A stretch of DNA of 64,000 nt from Thermoplasmatales archaeon I-plasma. Lineage in GTDB: Archaea; Thermoplasmatota; Thermoplasmata; Thermoplasmatales; GCA-001856825. The DNA is taken from positions 62,004 to 126,003 of the forward strand of contig ATMD01000002.1 of NCBI GenBank assembly GCA_001856825.1, read 5' to 3'. The notes below the pieces were generated by a model. The model saw nothing but the letters and a program-made list of their open reading frames with translations, had not been told where the DNA came from and did not search any database. The first letter of the stretch is position 1. The number at the start of each line of letters is the position of its first letter. Of this stretch, positions 47,393-56,524 are shown piece by piece. The translations under genes were made by a program, and so were the position numbers.

Positions 47393-48211
47393 TCAATCCC
47401 TGATTTCCTTCTCGACAAGATAGTATGTCAACAGTAGAAGACCTGCTGCTAGGGCTGCAAGTGCCCCGAGCCACCTTCCTTCCTGAACCCACTGGGAGGA
47501 TGTCAAGCTTCCATTGATGATTACTGTCCTAATCGCTTCCGCTGACCAAGAAACTGGATTGTACTGGGCAATGTTTCCTAGCCAGTCTGCCATCATCGCC
47601 TTTGAGAACATTGCATAGCTTACAAACATAAGAGGCAGATTGACAAGGTTGACGATTCCGAATATTGATTGCATGTTTGTCATTCTGGTGGCTATGACGC
47701 TGAAAATTGACGAGAATATGAATGCTATAAGGATTATTGCAGTTGCCATTACCAGGACGTCCACTATGGTAAAACCATGCACGAATTTCAGCCCGTTTGG
47801 AATGAGGTAAGCCGCAACCACTAGGATCACTACCTGTGGCAGTATTCTGATCACCGACGATATGATCTTGGAGAAAACTATGGAACTTCTCCTTATAGGG
47901 GAAGAAAGGAATCGACCCATAGGACCAAGTCTCCTGTCGAATATGATCTGTGTTCCGGCAAACATGGCAGTGAATAGACCCATCGTGGTCAAGACACCAC
48001 CGACTATGTAAGTGATATAGTTCGGTGCACCATCAAGCAAAAAGCTAGCTGCGGCGCTTCCAGAGGGGCCCGACAGGAATTTCGTGATATCAAAGGCACT
48101 TCCAAAGAGAGCAATCCAGAATATCGGTTGTATGAGTCCCGTGAAGAAGAACGTTGGGTTTCTTACCCACTTCTTCAGTTCCCTGACTGTCAATGGCCAA
48201 AGACCGCTCAT
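47393..48211 (-). CDS. ABC-2 type permease
   Basis: LTVRELKKWVRNPTFFFTGLIQPIFWIALFG, PIRRSSIVFSKIISSVIRIL, multi-TM. Confidence 0.9.
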   Translation of the reverse strand: MSGLWPLTVRELKKWVRNPTFFFTGLIQPIFWIALFGSAFDITKFLSGPSGSAAASFLLDGAPNYITYIVGGVLTTMGLFTAMFAGTQIIFDRRLGPMGRFLSSPIRRSSIVFSKIISSVIRILPQVVILVVAAYLIPNGLKFVHGFTIVDVLVMATAIILIAFIFSSIFSVIATRMTNMQSIFGIVNLVNLPLMFVSYAMFSKAMMADWLGNIAQYNPVSWSAEAIRTVIINGSLTSSQWVQEGRWLGALAALAAGLLLLTYYLVEKEIRD

Positions 48212-49209
48212 TGTCTCGCCCTCCTTAAGTTCATAGCAGTTTTCATTCTATCCATCCCACCTTCTTCATCCCTTATTGATCTTCCTGTGTATTCCAGGAA
48301 GACCTCGTCAAGAGATGGTTTCTGGACTGTGAGCTTTATTGTGGAAAGCTCGTGCTGCGATATGAAATTTATAACCCTTGGAAGTGCTTCATCCGCATTA
48401 TCGACTTTTATCTTTACTGTATTGGGCCCTGCATCCACGACTTCAATCACTCCCGGAACTGTCTTCATGAGGTCTGCAGATTTCTGGTCCGTTAATGTCA
48501 TCGTTATTATGTCTCCCTTAAGAGACGCCTTGAGTTCGGACGGACTTCCTGTTATCAGCACCTTTCCGTGGTCTATTATAGACACCTTTCCAGCGAGTGC
48601 ATCTATCTCTTCCAAATAATGGGAGGTGAGTATTATGGTCACGTTCAGTTTCTGCTGGATTTCTCTAACATAGTTCCACATTTGTGTCCTTGTCTGAATG
48701 TCCAGTCCTAATGTCGGTTCGTCAAGGAACAGTATCCTTGGCTCGTGGACCAGCCCTATTATCAATTCTAGTCTTTTCCTCATTCCACCAGAATAAGTCC
48801 TTACCAACCTGTCCGCGGCATCCTCAAGCTCTACCAGCTTCAGCAGCCTGCCTATGTTCTCTTTGGCCTTCGCCTTGGGCACATCGTAGAACTGCGAGAC
48901 CATCATTATGTTCTCCCTTCCTGTCAGGTCCTCGTCAGCAGTGAAGTCCTGAGGAACCACTCCGATCAGCCTCCTTACGGCAAGTGAGTCTCTTACTATA
49001 TCAAAACCACCCACTGTTGCTGATCCACCTGTAGGTGCAATCCTAGTTATCAGCATGTTGATAGTTGTTGTCTTTCCGGCTCCGTTAGGCCCAGCCAATC
49101 CATAAATTTCCCCCTCTCTAATGGATATGTTTAGGTCTGATACCGCCTTTATGTTTCCATTGTAGACTTTTGTCAAGTTTTTGGTTTCTATTATTGTTCC
49201 ATCCATCAT
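48208..49209 (-). CDS. ABC transporter ATPase (DrrA-like)
   Basis: GLAGPNGAGKTTTINMLITRIAPTGG, YSGGMRKRLELIIGLVHEPRILFLDEPTLGLD. Confidence 0.92.
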   Translation of the reverse strand: MMDGTIIETKNLTKVYNGNIKAVSDLNISIREGEIYGLAGPNGAGKTTTINMLITRIAPTGGSATVGGFDIVRDSLAVRRLIGVVPQDFTADEDLTGRENIMMVSQFYDVPKAKAKENIGRLLKLVELEDAADRLVRTYSGGMRKRLELIIGLVHEPRILFLDEPTLGLDIQTRTQMWNYVREIQQKLNVTIILTSHYLEEIDALAGKVSIIDHGKVLITGSPSELKASLKGDIITMTLTDQKSADLMKTVPGVIEVVDAGPNTVKIKVDNADEALPRVINFISQHELSTIKLTVQKPSLDEVFLEYTGRSIRDEEGGMDRMKTAMNLRRARQ

Positions 49210-49742
49210 TTCACCTCTTGCGCTTGAACGAGTTTTTCTCTTTCTTCCCTGAGGATCTTGATTGTTTTTTCGAGCTCTAGTTCATAGTTCAACAAAAACG
49301 CCTCATACTTCTTCTGACTTTCAGTCCCCTCCCTTATGCTCTTCAGGTTCTCTACGAGGGAATCTGCAGTGTGCTGGGCAGAGGCGAGAATAAATCTTGA
49401 CCTTTCCTCCGGGCTCATTGAATCCATCCACAACTTTCCCATGAACCGCGATATTGGAGATCGTTCAAAGTGCCTCTCCTTAATCTTTGAGACGAAGTTC
49501 CTGCCCTTGTCTGTTATCTCATACATTACTTTGCCGTCCTTTTCGTGCCTTGTTATCAGTCCCTTTCTTCTCATCCCGTGTAGAATTGGATAGATGGAAC
49601 CTGCACTTGGCTTCCAAGCTCCCTCTGTTCTTTCGTATATCTTATTTGCAACCTGGTTTCCGTAGATGGGTGCTTCATTTACCATTGAAAGTACTATGAA
49701 GAAGATGATACCTCTATTCCATCTACCCTCTTCGGGTGCCAT
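49206..49742 (-). CDS. PadR-family transcriptional regulator
   Basis: IFFIVLSMVNEAPIYGNQVANKIYERTEGAWKPSAGSIYPILHGMRRKGLITRHEKDGKVMYEITDKG. Start moved to internal Met because the longer ORF would run through palindromic upstream DNA. Confidence 0.88.
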   Translation of the reverse strand: MAPEEGRWNRGIIFFIVLSMVNEAPIYGNQVANKIYERTEGAWKPSAGSIYPILHGMRRKGLITRHEKDGKVMYEITDKGRNFVSKIKERHFERSPISRFMGKLWMDSMSPEERSRFILASAQHTADSLVENLKSIREGTESQKKYEAFLLNYELELEKTIKILREEREKLVQAQEVK

Positions 49743-49754
49743 ACTCGTAAGTGC

Positions 49755-49785
49755 ATCGTTACATATAACGATATCGATTTCGATA
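49755..49785. promoter_or_regulatory. Two adjacent palindromes upstream of the PadR gene (candidate operator)
   Basis: ATCGTTA-CATA-TAACGAT (49755-49772, 7-bp arms) and TATCGA-TT-TCGATA (49772-49785, 6-bp arms). Confidence 0.55.
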
Positions 49786-50056
49786 ATCATCCCGAGAATG
49801 CCTATCTTTCTAGTTTCAAAGGTAATGTGTTGGGTCTAATTAAACACATTCCAGAACAGAAATTAATTCTATGGTGGCGTGATTTTTGTCCTTTCTGGAA
49901 TGTTGAACAATCCACCAATGTGTGGGAGGGATAGGAAAATGGGCAAGACTTTTTAACTGGTTCCAAGGAGCCTACATTCCCCGTTCAGCCTCAGGAAAAA
50001 TTGTACTATGGTGAACCCTTCGGGAAATATTTAAAGGAAGATTTGGTTAATGTAAG

Positions 50057-51871
50057 GTGCCGAACGACCAGGAATACCCGAGAATAGAAGACCATGGAGT
50101 ACTTCTGAACAACAGGACCGCAGCACTTGTCTCAAAGCAGGGTGAAGTAGATTTTGCCTGTTTCCCTAATTTTGATTCTGAAATGGTATTCTCATCCTTG
50201 CTTGACAGAAAGAAGGGGGGATATTTCAGTATCCGCCCTGTTAACAGGAATTTTGAGTCAAGGCAATATTATGAACCTGATACGAACATCCTTTTCACTC
50301 TATTCTCCGATAAGAAGAACAGGGTGCTTTCGATTATGGACTTCCTTCCTATGAGTTTTGAACACGCTGTGTATTTTTCTGAGATTCACAGGCGGATAGA
50401 GACCTACGCAGACGTCAACATTGAGATAGACTTTAACCCGTTCACTTCCGGAAGCAGAAAATCCGTGGAAAAAGTTGACTCTAAGGGGTACATGGTCTAT
50501 TCTGACAAATCAAGCCAGTTCCTGTCGACAGACTTGGACCTAAAGGTTGATGACAACTGCGTGACAGGGATAGTCACCCTTCCGGCGACCGAGGTGAGGT
50601 GGCTTGTGACGACGCATAACCTGAGGAAGGCGTATCCTCCAGAGCTCTTTGCAAGTGAAGATAGATTGTGGCAGACAAGGAGATTCTGGAAGGAATGGCT
50701 TATGAAATCCAAATACCAGGGGATCTTTTACGATCTAGTGAACAGGTCACTTCTTACTCTAAAGGGACTGTTCTTTGACCCTAACAATTTCATGGTTGCA
50801 TCACCGACAACGTCTCTCCCTGAGGCTATTGGGGGGGAGAGGAACTGGGACTACAGGTTCATGTGGGTGAGGGATACCGCTTATGTGATAGAAGGTCTGG
50901 TACAGCTCGGGTACATAGAAGAAGCAACAAAATTCTACCTTTCCATTATAGACAGATTCGAGAAGGATGGGAAACTGACTTCTATCTATAAGGTGAGCGA
51001 GGATTCTGTCATTGAAGAAACGACGCTGGATTTAGCCGGGTACATGAATTCTGCCCCTGTTAGGATAGGAAATGGGGCGAGCAGCCAACTGCAGATAGAC
51101 CAGTATGCCTCCCTGATCATTTCCCTGCGCATGCTTTTGGAGAATTCTGGATTTTTAAGCATCCATACGTTGGAGAAGGTATTCCTTATAGGGAATTCTC
51201 TCCTCAGCATTTGGAGGGAACCGGATTCTTCTATATGGGAGATACGTGGTGAAAAAAGGAATTATGTTTATTCAAAGGCCCTAGCGTGGAAAGCACTTAC
51301 AGATCTTTCCTGGCTTTATTCAAAGATGGGAGACGAGGGAAATGCATTCTCAGTCATGAACGAGGCCAGGGCGCTCCGTGAGGAGATCTATGGCAAAGGT
51401 GTTTCATCAAAGGGATATTTCAGGCAGAGTTATGAAACGGATGATGTCGATTCAGCACTTTTGAGACTACCTCTTTTCGGTTTCTGCACCATAGCCGACA
51501 ACGTGTACAGGAACACTCTTAAGGAGATAGAAGAACGTTTGATGCCTGAGAAATTCCTCTTCAAGAGGTACACCCTCCAGGATGGGTTGAAGGGGGAGGA
51601 CAACGCATTCCTGATGGTCTCATTCTGGTACATCAGGAATCTGATACAGAACGGCCAGCTTCAGGAAGCTCACGATGGAATTATGATGATCACCGACCTA
51701 CTTAACGATGTGAGCCTTCTGCCAGAGGAGATAGAGTTCAAAACACACAGGTATCTCGGCAATTACCCTCAGGCATTCAGCCATCTTTCCCTCATCACCA
51801 CCATCATGGAATACAACAGGAGCATAAAGAGGAAGGAATCCTCCCATTTCCATGTTGGTAACTTCTTATGA
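50057..51871 (+). CDS. GH15-family glycoside hydrolase (glucoamylase/trehalase-like)
   Basis: PRIEDHGVLLNNRTAALVSKQGEVDFACFPNFDSEMVF, GGERNWDYRFMWVRDTAYVIEGLVQLGY, and a late GEDNAFLMVSFW. Confidence 0.9.
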   Translation: MPNDQEYPRIEDHGVLLNNRTAALVSKQGEVDFACFPNFDSEMVFSSLLDRKKGGYFSIRPVNRNFESRQYYEPDTNILFTLFSDKKNRVLSIMDFLPMSFEHAVYFSEIHRRIETYADVNIEIDFNPFTSGSRKSVEKVDSKGYMVYSDKSSQFLSTDLDLKVDDNCVTGIVTLPATEVRWLVTTHNLRKAYPPELFASEDRLWQTRRFWKEWLMKSKYQGIFYDLVNRSLLTLKGLFFDPNNFMVASPTTSLPEAIGGERNWDYRFMWVRDTAYVIEGLVQLGYIEEATKFYLSIIDRFEKDGKLTSIYKVSEDSVIEETTLDLAGYMNSAPVRIGNGASSQLQIDQYASLIISLRMLLENSGFLSIHTLEKVFLIGNSLLSIWREPDSSIWEIRGEKRNYVYSKALAWKALTDLSWLYSKMGDEGNAFSVMNEARALREEIYGKGVSSKGYFRQSYETDDVDSALLRLPLFGFCTIADNVYRNTLKEIEERLMPEKFLFKRYTLQDGLKGEDNAFLMVSFWYIRNLIQNGQLQEAHDGIMMITDLLNDVSLLPEEIEFKTHRYLGNYPQAFSHLSLITTIMEYNRSIKRKESSHFHVGNFL

Positions 51872-51998
51872 AGGATTACCCTGTTAATGGTGCTTGTTTT
51901 ATTCTTAGCAGATTGGATTACAACGCCCTTGCCCCCACTTTTTAAGCTGATCCATTAATCATCAGCAAGGTTTAATAATGTGAAATTAATTACTACCC

Positions 51999-52012
51999 AA
52001 CAAGAGGTTGTT
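51999..52012. promoter_or_regulatory. Palindrome upstream of Hsp20-HTH operon (candidate operator)
   Basis: AACAA-GAGG-TTGTT just upstream of the Hsp20 start and downstream of AT-rich promoter-like sequence. Confidence 0.35.
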
Positions 52013-52020
52013 AACCGAAG

Positions 52021-52572
52021 GTGGTAAACATGGTAGGAAGAAAGATAAGGAAGAGGGATGATGATTTCTGGGAAGACATACACGACTTCCTGCAGAACAG
52101 TGACAGGGAATACAGAAGGTTCCTGGAGAGATGGTTTGATGCATTTGATGAAATAGAGAGCATAAAGGAACAGGATCAACCCGGCACTTACGTATACGGA
52201 TTCACCTACAGACTTGGACCTGACGGGAAACCTGAGTTCAAGGAGTTTGGTAACATACCCAGGGAATACTCTGACGTTCCAAGCCTAGAATACCGTGAAC
52301 CCATAACGGACATCCAGAAGAGAGAAGGGGAGACGGATATCACAATCGAGATACCGGGAGTAACTAAGGACGAAATATCAATCGAGACCAGCGATAACAT
52401 ACTGATCATAAAGGTGGACAAGGAAGGCAGGAAATACTACAAGGAAGTGGAGCTCGATGATGAGGTCATTCCTGAAAACATCAAGGCATCCTATTCAAAC
52501 GGAGTACTGGATATAGTGGTCAAGAAACCGCCGACCAAGAAAAAGGAAGGCAAGAAGATTCCAATAGAGTGA
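52021..52572 (+). CDS. Hsp20/alpha-crystallin small heat shock protein
   Basis: C-terminal alpha-crystallin domain EGETDITIEIPGVTKDEISIETSDNILIIKVDKEGRKYYKEVELDDEVIPENIKASYSNGVLDIVVKKP. Confidence 0.9.
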   Translation: MVNMVGRKIRKRDDDFWEDIHDFLQNSDREYRRFLERWFDAFDEIESIKEQDQPGTYVYGFTYRLGPDGKPEFKEFGNIPREYSDVPSLEYREPITDIQKREGETDITIEIPGVTKDEISIETSDNILIIKVDKEGRKYYKEVELDDEVIPENIKASYSNGVLDIVVKKPPTKKKEGKKIPIE

Positions 52573-53111
52573 CCATGTCGACAGACTTGCTGGACCTAAT
52601 AGACAACGACATCAGAAGGAGCATCCTCAGCATACTTTCCATCAGGCCCTCGTACACATTCGAGCTCGCCAGGTCTCTGGGAAGTTCACAGCAGCTGATC
52701 GCAAAGCATATCAAGCTGCTTGAGGACAGTGGCTTGGTCTACAAGGTCGGCAAAATCGAATCTGACGAGGGCCCCCCGAGGATACTGTACAAGGCAAATT
52801 ATCCGCTTCTTTCGCTACTGCAGTTCATAGAGAGCATCTCCGTCTTCGATAAGGATGAGGAGGAGAAGGATGCTATTGAAGGAACACTGCAGGAACTCAT
52901 TAACCAGCTGAAGGAGATTGACAACAGGATAAGGGTACTAGAGGGGGAGCTAAAGGAGTTGATCTCATCGAAGCAGCGTGTGCTTCTTGCCATAAACGAT
53001 CTTCTTCCGAACACAGATACGTCGTTGTTCTACAGGATGATCAGGGAAGCCTTTGAGAGCGGCAATTTTGATTTATTCTTCGATGCATTAAACAAACATA
53101 CAGTAGAATGA
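52569..53111 (+). CDS. ArsR-like winged-helix transcriptional regulator
   Basis: LIDNDIRRSILSILSIRPSYTFELARSLGSSQQLIAKHIKLLEDSGLVYKV, then a coiled coil; coupled to the Hsp20 stop. Confidence 0.8.
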   Translation: MTMSTDLLDLIDNDIRRSILSILSIRPSYTFELARSLGSSQQLIAKHIKLLEDSGLVYKVGKIESDEGPPRILYKANYPLLSLLQFIESISVFDKDEEEKDAIEGTLQELINQLKEIDNRIRVLEGELKELISSKQRVLLAINDLLPNTDTSLFYRMIREAFESGNFDLFFDALNKHTVE

Positions 53112-53304
53112 GAAAGTAAAGGAGCAGATCAGATCGCCTGTCACTCATCATGATCAGTTAAGGCTAAATTCATCACACTGCCCCTTCAATCTTGTATCAT
53201 AATGACTTACGTTTGAATAGCTCTTTTCATATTTTACCAATGACAATCACCGGGTAACTCATTTTATTTGAAAACATATTTATGCAAATTTATTTTGGAG
53301 CAGG

Positions 53305-53937
53305 GTGACGGCTAGGCCCATATCAAACGAGGAGAAGAGGGGATTGTCAAAGAGGGGCAAGGTTATAGTTGTAGTTGCAATTCTTGCAACAGTTACAGCA
53401 CTTGGGACGTTTGAGGCTCATAATATTGCATTGGAAAATTCGCTTTCCCCTGGAAGCGTAATCCTTTCGCCATCAGAAGTAGCTCCCCTGATGCCCAACG
53501 CCAACAGCTGGAACATCCCATATCTGCCTAGTGGGAGCAACGTGGCAAGTGTCGACTATACAAACTCCAGCCCGCTACCTGCACTCGGCGGGAATGTCAC
53601 GTCCCCGAATATCGTGTTGATCATAATTAAGAACTCTACAAGTAAGTCAGCATCCTTTGGTTACTTATACCTGAGGTCGCATATCCAGGAGGTTATTGGG
53701 AACAGTATCGATCAGGGAAGCTTATACAATGTTACTGTGGCCGGTTACCGCGGAGAGTACTTTGGTTTTTACAATTTGTCCGCGAACGCCGGTGCAATTG
53801 TAACAGCCGTCTACAATTACATCGTGTTGGTTATAGTATACAATCTTCATCTCACAACCCTAACTCAGGTATTCTCGATGCAGATAAACAAGATATATAC
53901 GACCCTTGAATTTGACCATAACCACTATATTCTTTAG
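53305..53937 (+). CDS. Hypothetical membrane-anchored extracytoplasmic protein
   Basis: 210-aa ORF; N-terminal KRGKVIVVVAILATVTALGTF TM followed by a Ser/Asn-rich ectodomain with many N-x-S/T sites. Confidence 0.6.
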   Translation: MTARPISNEEKRGLSKRGKVIVVVAILATVTALGTFEAHNIALENSLSPGSVILSPSEVAPLMPNANSWNIPYLPSGSNVASVDYTNSSPLPALGGNVTSPNIVLIIIKNSTSKSASFGYLYLRSHIQEVIGNSIDQGSLYNVTVAGYRGEYFGFYNLSANAGAIVTAVYNYIVLVIVYNLHLTTLTQVFSMQINKIYTTLEFDHNHYIL

Positions 53938-54040
53938 GCTCGTTTATTCCATTACTTTACAAAAGCGACAAGGAACAAATTCCGGAATAATGGATAGCCA
54001 ATTACTTTGAGAGATCAATTCTGCGATAGCGGTTACTAAA

Positions 54041-54616
54041 ATGACATATACGGGATTACAATTGTTAGTGGTGTATTCTAGACGTGGCGATTCTGGAGAA
54101 ACCGATACTGCCTCCGGGAAGAGACTCAAAAAAGATGATCCAATCATGGAATGGGAAGGAACTCTGGACGAATTGATAGCCAATCTGGGGTATTCAAAGG
54201 TCCAGATGCCTTGGAACGACATCAGGGATGACATCTCCCAGGTTCAGATGGACCTATTCCACCTAGGTGAGGAGATACTGACATCCGGAAAGGGTCGGAA
54301 ACTCCGCGACGATGGAGTAACGTGGATGGAAGCCAGGATAGCTGTGTATTTGAAGGAGATAGGGGAGATTAAACTATTTGTAGTCCCAGGTGGCTCCCAG
54401 GAAGCAGCGAGCCTTCAACTGTCCAGGACGGTAACGCGGAGAGCAGAGAGGAGATTGGTTGAGTTGAATGAAGTGGAAAAGGTCAATCCTCTGTCCCTGC
54501 AGTACCTCAACAGGCTCTCTTCCCTCATTTTTATGATGTCACTTGCGGCAAATAAGAGAAGAAAGATCGAGGAAGTGATTTTCCCCTGGCCTAATCCAAA
54601 AAAGAATGAACAGTGA
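54041..54616 (+). CDS. Cob(I)alamin adenosyltransferase, PduO/MMAB type
   Basis: VYSRRGDSGETDTASGKRLKKDDPIMEWEGTLDELIANLG, FVVPGGSQEAASLQLSRTVTRRAERRLVEL, LNRLSSLIFMMSL. Confidence 0.88.
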   Translation: MTYTGLQLLVVYSRRGDSGETDTASGKRLKKDDPIMEWEGTLDELIANLGYSKVQMPWNDIRDDISQVQMDLFHLGEEILTSGKGRKLRDDGVTWMEARIAVYLKEIGEIKLFVVPGGSQEAASLQLSRTVTRRAERRLVELNEVEKVNPLSLQYLNRLSSLIFMMSLAANKRRKIEEVIFPWPNPKKNEQ

Positions 54617-54648
54617 CCACATTAAATAGAGTATTGCGATAAGGAAGC

Positions 54649-55002
54649 ATGAGCAAACCTGTCGTAAAGAAAGCTGCTGAAGTTGAAGAACTGGACTTGG
54701 AGGGTGGGGGGAAGATAAGATGGCTAATCACACACAGAGATGGAGCCCCAAATTTCTCCATGAGATTGATAACTGTTCCTAAAGGCAAATCAACTCCTAA
54801 TCACAGCCATGACTACGAGCATGAAATCTTCTTAATCGAAGGAAAGGGAGAAGCCGTTCTGGATGGCAGAAAATTTCCGGTTGACAGCAACCACTTCTTA
54901 TTTATCCCCGGGGGAGTAAAGCACACCATTTCTGCTTTAGAGGATATGAAAATGATTTGCATTGTACCTGTAAGCGCAGCAATCGAGATACTTGGACCTT
55001 GA
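54649..55002 (+). CDS. Small cupin-domain protein
   Basis: NHSHDYEHEIFLIEGKGEAVLDGRKFPVDSNHFLFIPGGVKHTISA. Confidence 0.88.
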   Translation: MSKPVVKKAAEVEELDLEGGGKIRWLITHRDGAPNFSMRLITVPKGKSTPNHSHDYEHEIFLIEGKGEAVLDGRKFPVDSNHFLFIPGGVKHTISALEDMKMICIVPVSAAIEILGP

Positions 55003-55081
55003 CTCCAGAAGCATTGAATCTCCTACAGCTGACATTAAAGAAAAAGAATTGGTATTAGAGAAATAAAAAATAAAGAGAAGA

Positions 55082-56266
55082 TTAGTCTGTCACTGCGTAC
55101 TTCTTGTTGAGTTTTTCCGGCCTAGTGAATTTGAAGAACTGGTCGAAGATTGGATCTGCGGTACCCATTAGCGTCATCCAGTAGATCCTTGCCATAGTCA
55201 TCTTCATCATATGTTTGAGTCTCGTGGGCGGGTAAGGCGCAACAGGGTTGTTGTAATCCGCTATCACGAACGTTGCCTTGCCATAAGCCGTGTCGAATGG
55301 GCAGTTTATCCTTCCGTTAAACTCAGAATACTTGCCCTGAATTATGTCTGCTACAGCCATGGCCTCAAGATGGGCGGTGACCCCTGTTTTAGAGGTTGGG
55401 AGGGTGTTGCAGTCCCCGACAGCAAATGCATCGTCATATCCGCTGATCTTCATGAGCTTCTTGTCAGCCTTGATGAATCTGTCTTCATCCTGAACAGTTT
55501 CAGGAATTATCTTGATTTTCGTTCCCTTGCAGGGTGGGACTATTATTGGAAGGTCATACTTTAGCGAGTCCCCCTCAAGGGAGGTGATGGTCTTCGTCTG
55601 TGGATCTATTGCGTCGACGTCAAAGAATGGCATTACCTCAATTCCACGCTCTTTCACCAATGGCTCAACAACCCTGTTCATCGGCTCTGCAGGATAAGCC
55701 CTGGGGAACGGGGTGAAGAATACTATTCTTGTCTTATCCCTCAAACCGACTTTCTTCAGATGTTCCTCCAGCAGGAAGGCGCCTTCAAGCAATGATGGAG
55801 GACATTTGCATGTTGGGGATGCTTGACCTATTGCTACAGTCCCGCCCTTGAATTTGCTTACATTTGACCACAGTTTTTGCGAACTCCAGACACTTGTATG
55901 GTAGTCGCCATATTCATCGTAAGTCTGCCTCAATCCGGGGATTGAGTCTGGGTCTGGATTAGTACCAGTGGCTATGACAAGGTAATCGTAGTTGTATATC
56001 CCCTTCCTGGACCCGTAGACCTTTCTTTCGTCGAGGTTTATTGTAGATATCTCGTCTTTCACGAAGTTTGCGCCTGGTTTCAACAGTTCCCCAATTGGTC
56101 TTGATATCTTCCTCTTTGAACCCTTGAAGGCGATATAGAGAAACCATGGTTGATAGAAATGAAGATCACTCCTGTCTACGACAGTCACGTCATACTCATT
56201 AGTATCTAGATGGTTTGCTAATATTAGCCCCCCTCCACCTCCACCTATTATCAGTACCTTCTTCAT
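55082..56266 (-). CDS. Sulfide:quinone oxidoreductase-like FAD oxidoreductase
   Basis: KVLIIGGGGGGLILANHLDTNEYDVTVVDRSDLHFYQPWFLYIAFKG, YDYLVIATGTNPDPDSIPGL, AVGDCNTLPTSKTGVTAHLEA. Confidence 0.85.
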   Translation of the reverse strand: MKKVLIIGGGGGGLILANHLDTNEYDVTVVDRSDLHFYQPWFLYIAFKGSKRKISRPIGELLKPGANFVKDEISTINLDERKVYGSRKGIYNYDYLVIATGTNPDPDSIPGLRQTYDEYGDYHTSVWSSQKLWSNVSKFKGGTVAIGQASPTCKCPPSLLEGAFLLEEHLKKVGLRDKTRIVFFTPFPRAYPAEPMNRVVEPLVKERGIEVMPFFDVDAIDPQTKTITSLEGDSLKYDLPIIVPPCKGTKIKIIPETVQDEDRFIKADKKLMKISGYDDAFAVGDCNTLPTSKTGVTAHLEAMAVADIIQGKYSEFNGRINCPFDTAYGKATFVIADYNNPVAPYPPTRLKHMMKMTMARIYWMTLMGTADPIFDQFFKFTRPEKLNKKYAVTD

Positions 56267-56279
56267 TGCAATCGTCCGC

Positions 56280-56520
56280 TTATCTCTTGTTTATCTTGAT
56301 CTTTATTGATATCTTTTCAGGATCTTCCTTCACTTCTAGTACTTCGTTGCCGGTTTTGGTTGCCCATGCCTGTGTGTCTGCCTTGACTCCCTTGTCTGTG
56401 GCCCAGAGCTCAAGTATGTCCCCTACCTTGGAGTTCCTGTACGCCTTTGCAAGATCTGTTATCGGGCCCAGGGCATGCCGATCCCCTTGAATCGATTATT
56501 TTAACTGCATCCATTGTCAT
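56280..56520 (-). CDS. TusA/SirA-like sulfur carrier, frameshifted at GGGCCC (56464-56469)
   Basis: First frame MTMDAVKIIDSRGSACPGP; in the +1 frame ITDLAKAYRNSKVGDILELWATDKGVKADTQAWATKTGNEVLEVKEDPEKISIKIKINKR*. Together these give the canonical TusA pattern (DxRGxxCPxPI). Confidence 0.65.
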
Positions 56521-56524
56521 CACC

